Positions 58,218 to 64,000 of a stretch of DNA of 64,000 nucleotides are shown here, one piece after another. Source of the stretch: Pseudomonadota bacterium (GTDB taxonomy: Bacteria > Pseudomonadota > Gammaproteobacteria > Steroidobacterales > Steroidobacteraceae); assembly GCA_021792755.1 (NCBI GenBank), contig JAJYUA010000003.1, forward strand, positions 1-64,000, read 5' to 3'. The translations under genes were made by a program, and so were the position numbers. Position 1 is the first letter of the stretch. Each line of letters begins with the position of its first letter. The notes beneath the pieces were generated by a model, which was not told the origin of the DNA, ran no database searches, and worked only from the letters and a program-made list of their open reading frames with translations.

Positions 58218-60241
58218 AAGGCTTGCGCACGTTCGCCTGCTGCCTGCTCGCGCTCGTGCCCCTGCTGTGCCGGGCGGCGACGCCGAGCGCGGCGGACATC
58301 ACGCCCAACTTCCGCAACACCTCCATCCGCAAGATCGCCGAGGCGGTGAGCATCGTCACCGGCAAGGACATCATCCTCGATCCGCGGGTCAACGCCCAGG
58401 TGACGATGTACTCCTCTACGCCGCTTTCCCCGCCGGCGTTCTACCAGGCGTTCCTGTCCATTCTGCAGGTGTACGGCTTCATCGCAGTGCAGTCGGGTCC
58501 CAACATCGTCAAGATCGTGCCGAACGCCGAGGAGCGCGTGATGCACTCGATCACGCTGCCGAAAAAGGTCAGCCCGACCTCCGATGAGATCGTCACCCAG
58601 GTGATCCCGGTCAAGAACGTGAGCGCGGCGGAGCTGGTGCCGATTCTGCGGCCGATGATCCCGGAGTGGGGACACCTCGCCGCCTACCCCCCCTCGAACA
58701 TCCTGATCATCTCCGACCGCGCGAGCAACGTTCACCGGATGATGAGGATCATCCACCGCATCGACACGGTCGGCGACCAGGGCGTCGATGTCATGCGGCT
58801 GCAGAACGCCTCGGCCGACCAGGTCGTGAACGTGATCAACCAGCTCTACCAGGGACAGGCGGCCGCGCAGATGGGCCGCACCTTCAAGGTGGTGGCCGAT
58901 CAGCGCACCAACAGCGTGCTGATCAGCGGCGATCCGGCGGAGCGGCTGCGCATCCGCGCGCTGGTGGCCGAGCTCGATTCGCCCTCGAGCGCCGGCGGCG
59001 ACACCCGCGTGGTCTATCTGCACTACGCGAACGCCAAGAAGCTCGCGCCGCTGCTCAAGGAGCAGATGAGCGAGCTCGCGCAGATGGCCGGCGCCGCGGC
59101 CGGCAAGAACCCGCAGGCGGCCGCGGAGAAAAACGCCCTCGTCTGGGCGGACTCCGAGAACAACGCGCTGGTGATCACCGCCCCGCCGAAACTCATGCAC
59201 ACCGTGCTCGGCATCATCGCCAAGCTCGACATCCGCCGGCCGCAGGTGCTGGTGCGCGCCATCATCGCCGAAGTGGACGTCGACAAGACCTCCGACCTCG
59301 GCGTCAACTGGGCGGCCTACTCCCAGACCAACAAGCTGCCGCTCGGCAGCTTCGTCGAGCCGGTCGGCGGCACCAGCATCGTCGATCTCATCGCCGCGGC
59401 CAAGGCCGGCACGAGCGCCCTCAGCGACACCCTGCTCGAGGGCACGACGCTCGGCGTCGGCACGATCAGCGCCGGCGGGGTGTCGTTCGCGGCCATGCTG
59501 CGGGCGCTGCGCGGCAACGCCGACACCACCATCCTCGACACCCCCTCGGCGACCACCATGGACAACCAGCAGGCGGTGCTGAAGGTGGTCAAGGAGGTGC
59601 CGTACGTCAGCGGCCAGTACACCAACGCCTCCACCGTGACGAGCGGCACGGTGACCCCCTTCCAGACCGTGCAGACGATGGAGGTGGGCACCATCCTCAA
59701 GGTGACCCCGACCATCTCGGCGCACGGCAGCGCGGTGATGCTGAAGATCTCGGTGCAGAGCTCGAGCCTCGAGCCCGCCACCACCGCCTTTTCCCAGACC
59801 GATCCCACCACCAGCAAGCGCAGCATCACCACGAATGTCCTGATCCAGAACGGCGGGATCGTGGTGCTCGGCGGGCTGATCCAGCACGACCAGGAGTTCA
59901 GCCACAACCGCGTGCCGTACATCGCCGACATCCCCCTCCTCGGGTGGCTGTTCAAGGCGCGCAACGACAGCTCCACGCGCAACAACCTGATGATCTTCAT
60001 CAAGCCGATCATCCTGCGCAACCAGCATGAGGCCGCCTACCAGAGCGGGCGCACCTACGACTACATGCGCCGGCAGGAAGGCAGCATTCCCCCGGCGAGC
60101 TTCCCGCCGCTGCTTTACGGCACGCCGCGCCCGCGCCTGCCGCCCCTGCCCGCCCCGACCCGCAAGAGCGCCGCCCGGGCGGCCAAGCGGCCGCCGCAGG
60201 CGAAGCCGGGCATCCCGCTCAAAGCGCCCGCGCAGCCGTGA
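58214..60241 (+). CDS. gspD: Type II secretion system secretin GspD
   Basis: 675 residues with signal peptide ([19 protein letters not shown]), N0-N3 domains (for example [20 protein letters not shown]) and the secretin core ending [20 protein letters not shown]. Forms the outer-membrane channel. GTG start overlaps gspC by 4 bp. The C-terminal tail after residue 610 is Pro/Arg-rich and probably carries pilotin contacts. Confidence 0.95.
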   Translation: MKGLRTFACCLLALVPLLCRAATPSAADITPNFRNTSIRKIAEAVSIVTGKDIILDPRVNAQVTMYSSTPLSPPAFYQAFLSILQVYGFIAVQSGPNIVKIVPNAEERVMHSITLPKKVSPTSDEIVTQVIPVKNVSAAELVPILRPMIPEWGHLAAYPPSNILIISDRASNVHRMMRIIHRIDTVGDQGVDVMRLQNASADQVVNVINQLYQGQAAAQMGRTFKVVADQRTNSVLISGDPAERLRIRALVAELDSPSSAGGDTRVVYLHYANAKKLAPLLKEQMSELAQMAGAAAGKNPQAAAEKNALVWADSENNALVITAPPKLMHTVLGIIAKLDIRRPQVLVRAIIAEVDVDKTSDLGVNWAAYSQTNKLPLGSFVEPVGGTSIVDLIAAAKAGTSALSDTLLEGTTLGVGTISAGGVSFAAMLRALRGNADTTILDTPSATTMDNQQAVLKVVKEVPYVSGQYTNASTVTSGTVTPFQTVQTMEVGTILKVTPTISAHGSAVMLKISVQSSSLEPATTAFSQTDPTTSKRSITTNVLIQNGGIVVLGGLIQHDQEFSHNRVPYIADIPLLGWLFKARNDSSTRNNLMIFIKPIILRNQHEAAYQSGRTYDYMRRQEGSIPPASFPPLLYGTPRPRLPPLPAPTRKSAARAAKRPPQAKPGIPLKAPAQP

Positions 60242-61752
60242 GCGACCCGAGCCCCATCGAGCCGACCGCGCCGCCCGCAGCGCCGCTCACCGTGGCGCCG
60301 CGGCTGCCCTTCGCCTTCGCCAAGCGCCACGGAGTGCTGGTGCGGGACCTCGCCGGGCTTGCCGCCGAGTGCGTCTATCGCGAGCGTGCCTCGCCGCTCG
60401 CCCTCGCCGAGGCGCGCCGCTTCCTCGGCCGGCCGCTGCGCCTGACGCGCGTGTCCGAGGAGGAATTCGACCGGCTGCTGCGGCAGGTGTACGAGGCAGG
60501 CTCGGATGCCATACAGGCGGTGGAGGGATGGAACGAGACCGAGGACCTCGCGCACCTCGCACAGGAGCTGCCGGAGCAGGCGGACCTGCTCGACAGCGAC
60601 GATGATGCGCCCATCATCCGTCTGATCAACGCCGTGCTCACCCAGGCGGTGAAGGAGAACGCCTCGGACATCCACATCGAGTCGTTCGAGAACCGGCTGG
60701 TAGTGCGCTTTCGCGTCGATGGGGTGCTACGCGAGGTGCTGCAGGCAAAACGCGCCGTGGCCCCGCTCGTGGTCTCGCGCGTGAAGGTGATGGCCAAGCT
60801 CGACATCGCCGAGAAGCGCCTCCCTCAGGACGGGCGCATCAGCCTGAGAGTCGCCGGGCGCGCGGTCGATGTGCGCGTCTCGACCATTCCCGCCGGCTAC
60901 GGCGAGCGCGTGGTGCTGCGCATCCTCGACAAGCAGGCCGGCCGCCTGGAGCTGAGCGCCCTCGGCATGGACCCCAAGACCGAGTCGCTCATCGATGAGC
61001 TGATCCACAAGCCGCACGGGATCTTGCTGGTCACCGGCCCCACCGGCTCCGGCAAGACGACCACCCTCTACGCCGCGCTCGAGCGCCTCAACGACCACAC
61101 GCGCAACATCATGACCGTGGAGGACCCGATCGAGTACTACATCGACGGCATCGGCCAGACACAGGTCAACACCAAGGTCGAGATGACCTTCGCGCGCGGC
61201 CTGAGGGCGATCCTGCGCCAGGACCCCGACGTGGTCATGATCGGGGAGATCCGCGACCTCGAGACCGCGCAGATCGCGGTGCAGGCGAGCCTCACCGGAC
61301 ATCTGGTGCTCTCCACCCTGCACACCAACACCGCCGCGGGCGCGCTCACACGGCTGCGCGACATGGGCATCGAGCCGTTCCTGCTCTCCTCGAGCCTGAT
61401 CGGCGTGCTCGCCCAGCGCTTGGTGCGGGTGCTCAATCCCGAGAGCAAGCAGGCCTTCGAGGCGGGCGAGTACGAGCGGCGCCTGCTCAATGTGCCGCCC
61501 GGGGAGCCCTCGCCGCTGCTTTACCGGCCGGGGCGGGATGTCATGGGCGGGTACCGGGGCCGCTCGGGAATCTACGAGCTCATCGTCATCGATGAGCCGC
61601 TGCGAACCATGATCCACGATGGAGCGAGCGAGCAGGACATCGAGCGCCACGCGCGGCTCGCAACGCCCTCGATCCGCGAGGACGGCCGCGCCAAGATCCT
61701 GCGCGGGCAGACGACGCTCGAGGAAGTGCTCAGGGTGACCCGGGAGGATTAG
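60238..61752 (+). CDS. gspE: Type II secretion ATPase GspE, lacking the zinc cysteines
   Basis: 504 residues. Walker [19 protein letters not shown], Asp and His boxes ([39 protein letters not shown]) and Walker [15 protein letters not shown] are intact, so ATPase activity is expected. The family's CxxC...CxxC zinc module is absent: the region reads [10 protein letters not shown] and [13 protein letters not shown] where relatives have VLCPHC and GCARCGGTGYRGR. GTG start overlaps gspD by 4 bp. Motor for the pseudopilus. Confidence 0.93.
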   Translation: MSDPSPIEPTAPPAAPLTVAPRLPFAFAKRHGVLVRDLAGLAAECVYRERASPLALAEARRFLGRPLRLTRVSEEEFDRLLRQVYEAGSDAIQAVEGWNETEDLAHLAQELPEQADLLDSDDDAPIIRLINAVLTQAVKENASDIHIESFENRLVVRFRVDGVLREVLQAKRAVAPLVVSRVKVMAKLDIAEKRLPQDGRISLRVAGRAVDVRVSTIPAGYGERVVLRILDKQAGRLELSALGMDPKTESLIDELIHKPHGILLVTGPTGSGKTTTLYAALERLNDHTRNIMTVEDPIEYYIDGIGQTQVNTKVEMTFARGLRAILRQDPDVVMIGEIRDLETAQIAVQASLTGHLVLSTLHTNTAAGALTRLRDMGIEPFLLSSSLIGVLAQRLVRVLNPESKQAFEAGEYERRLLNVPPGEPSPLLYRPGRDVMGGYRGRSGIYELIVIDEPLRTMIHDGASEQDIERHARLATPSIREDGRAKILRGQTTLEEVLRVTRED

Positions 61753-61755
61753 CGC

Positions 61756-62970
61756 ATGGGCGCGTTCGAATACACCGCGCTCGATGCCGCCGGCAAGGAA
61801 TGCAAGGGCATCCTGGAAGGCGACACGCCGCGGCACATCCGCCAGCTGCTGCGCGAGCGGGCGCTTCTGCCGCTCGCCGTGAGCGAGGTGGCGCAGAAGG
61901 AGGCCGGGCGCCAGAAGGCCTTCAGCCTGGTGCGCCGCGTCTCCCCGGCCGACGTCACCTTGCTCACCCGCCAGCTCGCCACGCTGGTGCGCGCCGGCCT
62001 GCCGCTCGAGGAATCGCTCCTCGCCGTCTCGCAGCAGAGCGAAAAGCCGCGCGTGCAAAGCATTCTGCTCGGGGTGCGCTCGAAGGTGATGGAAGGTCAT
62101 ACGCTCGCCGACGGACTCGCCGAGTTTCCGCGCGTGTTCCCGGAGATCTACCGCGCCACGGTGTGCGCCGGCGAGCAGGCCGGCCACCTCGACAGCGTGC
62201 TCGAGCGGCTCGCCGAGTACACCGAGGGCCGCGAGCAGATCCGCCAGAAGGTCCTGGCGGCGATGCTCTATCCGATCGTGCTCACCGTGATGTGCTTCAT
62301 CATCGTCGCGGCGCTGCTGACGTGGGTGGTGCCCAAGGTGATCGCGGTGTTCGAGGCGAGCAAGGCGAAGCTGCCGCTCATCACCCGGATGCTGATCGGC
62401 ACCAGCCACTTTCTGCGCGAGTACGGCCTGTGGCTCGTGATCGCGGCGGTCCTCGCGGTGCTGCTGTTCAGGCGCCGGCTGCGCGAGCCGAGCGCCCGCC
62501 GCCGCTTCCACCGCCTGGTGCTTCGGCTGCCGCTCGCCGGCAAGCTGGTGCGCGGCTTCAACACCGCCCGCTTCACCCGCACCTTCAGCATTCTCTCGGC
62601 GAGCTCCGTGCCGGCGCTCGAGGCGCTGCGCATCTCCGGGGAGGTGGTGACGAGCCTGCCGATGCGCGATGCGGTGCTCGAGGCTGCCGAGAGAGTGCGC
62701 GAGGGCGCCCCCATCGGCCGCTCGCTCGCCGTCAGCCGGCTCTTTCCGCCCATGACCATTCACCTCATTTCGAGCGGCGAATCGAGCGGGGAGCTCGAGG
62801 CCATGCTCGCCCAGGCCGCCGACAGCCAGGATCGGGAGCTCGATGCCCTCATGGCGGCCATGGTCGGGCTGCTGGGGCCGATGCTGATCGTGGTGATGGG
62901 ACTTTTCGTGATGGGCATCGTTTTTGCGATGCTGCTGCCGATCTTCCGAATGGATGACCTGATTCACTGA
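61756..62970 (+). CDS. gspF: Type II secretion inner-membrane platform protein GspF
   Basis: 404 residues. Begins AFEYTALDAAGKECKGILEG and has the two GspF domains (LTRQLATLVRAGLPLEESLL; FTRTFSILSASSVPALEALR) with three membrane helices (for example IVLTVMCFIIVAALLTWVV). Couples GspE to the pseudopilus. Starts 3 bp after gspE. No gspG-N follows. Confidence 0.95.
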   Translation: MGAFEYTALDAAGKECKGILEGDTPRHIRQLLRERALLPLAVSEVAQKEAGRQKAFSLVRRVSPADVTLLTRQLATLVRAGLPLEESLLAVSQQSEKPRVQSILLGVRSKVMEGHTLADGLAEFPRVFPEIYRATVCAGEQAGHLDSVLERLAEYTEGREQIRQKVLAAMLYPIVLTVMCFIIVAALLTWVVPKVIAVFEASKAKLPLITRMLIGTSHFLREYGLWLVIAAVLAVLLFRRRLREPSARRRFHRLVLRLPLAGKLVRGFNTARFTRTFSILSASSVPALEALRISGEVVTSLPMRDAVLEAAERVREGAPIGRSLAVSRLFPPMTIHLISSGESSGELEAMLAQAADSQDRELDALMAAMVGLLGPMLIVVMGLFVMGIVFAMLLPIFRMDDLIH

Positions 62971-63043
62971 GCTTCCGGTTGCACTCGATCCGGCTTGTGA
63001 TTTAATTTTTTGCACCCTGCGGGGACAGGGGTTGGTGTGCCGC

Positions 63044-63304
63044 ATGAGCGAGAAATCCGAATCGGACGACTTTGAAGACGAAGAGGAGCAGGTGGTCGAG
63101 GAAGGCGATGACGACCTGGAGGAGGTCATCAAGGATTTCGACCTTGCCAAGCAGCGCCGCGGCCACAAGACGGGCGATCCGGCCTGGCGCCGGCTCGAGC
63201 GGCTGCGCGAGGAAAAGCACACGGCCGAGCTCACCAGCGATTTCGACGACTACGACCTCGGCGACGGACAGGGGCCGCGCAAGCCGCGTCGCAAGAAGGG
63301 TTGA
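63044..63304 (+). CDS. Small acidic protein, PA3496-like
   Basis: 86 residues. An acidic stretch (SDDFEDEEEQVVEEGDDDLE) followed by a basic helix (RRLERLREEKHTAEL) and a C-terminal KPRRKKG. It resembles the PA3496-type small protein of pseudomonads and xanthomonads in composition and order. Function unknown. ATG at 63044; located 73 bp after gspF. Confidence 0.6.
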   Translation: MSEKSESDDFEDEEEQVVEEGDDDLEEVIKDFDLAKQRRGHKTGDPAWRRLERLREEKHTAELTSDFDDYDLGDGQGPRKPRRKKG

Positions 63305-63424
63305 GCCACTCACGGATCAACCGCGGGCCCGGCCGGCCCACGCGGCGCCGGCAGCCGGAGAATCCCGCCAGGCCGGCTGGCAACAAACGGCCCCAGGCCC
63401 GTTTGCGCCCGTCTTGGCCGAGGG

Positions 63425-64000
63425 CTAGCGGAAATCCCGCGACCGCGTCAGCAGCTCCCCGAGCAGCGCCGAGCGGTCGATGAGCCGCCCGGCCACCAGG
63501 TGCGCGATGCCCTCCTCGCACTGCAGCCGGCCGTGTACCTCCAACAGCCGCGAGTCGAGCAGAGCCCGGCGGTACCGCTCGCCGACCCGTTCCCACACGA
63601 TGACATTCACCTGACCGGTCTCGTCCTCCAGGGTGAGGAACGTCACGCCGTTGGCCGAGGGCGGCCGCTGGCGCATGAGCACGATGCCGGCGGTGCGCAC
63701 CCAACTGCCATGCTCCCGGCGGACGATCTCCCCCGCACCGCACAGACGGGCCCCGTGCAGCGGCCCCCGCAACAGCGCCAGGGGATGGCGACCGAGCGTC
63801 AGTCCCATCGAGGCGTAATCCGCGACGATGCCCTCTCCTTCGGTGGGGGCTGCGAGCAGGGGACGGGGCTGGGAGTCCTCCGAGCCCGCCCCCCGAGCCG
63901 CAACGGCCGCAGGCCTCTCGAGGGGCAACGGCCGCTCCGAGCCCGCCACGTCCCAGAACGCGAAGTGCCGGTTGCCGCTCAAGGAGGCGAGCGCCCCGGC
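63425..64000 (-). CDS. dnaE2: Error-prone DNA polymerase, C-terminal part (partial)
   Basis: The gene runs off the right edge (frame open through 64000). The visible part is the C-terminal OB-fold region of DnaE2/ImuC polymerases: LSGNRHFAFWDVAG, YASMGLTLGRHPLALLRG, VRTAGIVLMRQRPPSANGVT, FLTLEDETGQVNVIVWERVG and RLIDRSALLGEL. Usually in an imuA-imuB-dnaE2 cassette for mutagenic lesion bypass; the rest lies outside the window. Confidence 0.9.
   Translation of the reverse strand, partial: AGALASLSGNRHFAFWDVAGSERPLPLERPAAVAARGAGSEDSQPRPLLAAPTEGEGIVADYASMGLTLGRHPLALLRGPLHGARLCGAGEIVRREHGSWVRTAGIVLMRQRPPSANGVTFLTLEDETGQVNVIVWERVGERYRRALLDSRLLEVHGRLQCEEGIAHLVAGRLIDRSALLGELLTRSRDFR

Overview
The window is high-GC chromosomal DNA. 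A bifunctional HisB, a fused HisIE, a tonB-exbB-exbD-exbD cluster and the serS/rarA/lolA/ftsK and aat/infA/clpA/clpS neighbourhoods point to a gammaproteobacterium near Xanthomonadales/Nevskiales. That placement is inference from gene content; nothing was searched.

Layout. 1-4585: tail of etfA, a peroxiredoxin and a leftward tonB-exbB-exbD-exbD-TPR energy-transduction cluster. 5493-6878: a leucyl aminopeptidase. 7131-14062: the ilvC-leuA-ilvE-leuC-leuD-leuB operon behind a readable transcription attenuator (Leu-rich leader peptide, antiterminator, terminator). 14136-15718: an NRAMP-like transporter coupled to a small membrane protein. 16435-19079: metB and metX, with a SAM-I riboswitch ahead of metX. 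19224-26806: the complete his operon (trpR-like regulator, hisGDCBHAF, hisIE) behind a perfect palindromic operator; hisF seems to start at a non-canonical ATT. 26869-32339: HxlR regulator, azoreductase, pirin, a kinase-like/P-loop fusion and transaldolase. A roughly 110-bp dispersed repeat occurs at about 16.2 kb and, inverted, at about 31.1 kb.

33128-44272 is an 11.1-kb integrated mobile element inserted at the 3' end of tRNA-Ser(UGA). A 14-bp direct repeat bounds it, and a P4-type integrase, an AlpA-like HTH protein and paired integrase arm-type repeats lie inside it. It carries two different HUH nucleases (a relaxase and a gpA-like replication initiator), mobilisation accessory genes, an IS66 remnant fused to a duplicated relaxase tail, and an AT-rich cargo of unknown genes. 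This is the most likely place for undescribed biology.

45056-64000 is housekeeping DNA: serS-rarA-lolA-ftsK leftward; trxB, a COG3146 acyltransferase-like gene, aat and infA rightward; clpA-clpS leftward; then gspC-D-E-F (with a GspE lacking the usual zinc cysteines), a small acidic protein, and the end of an error-prone DNA polymerase gene.
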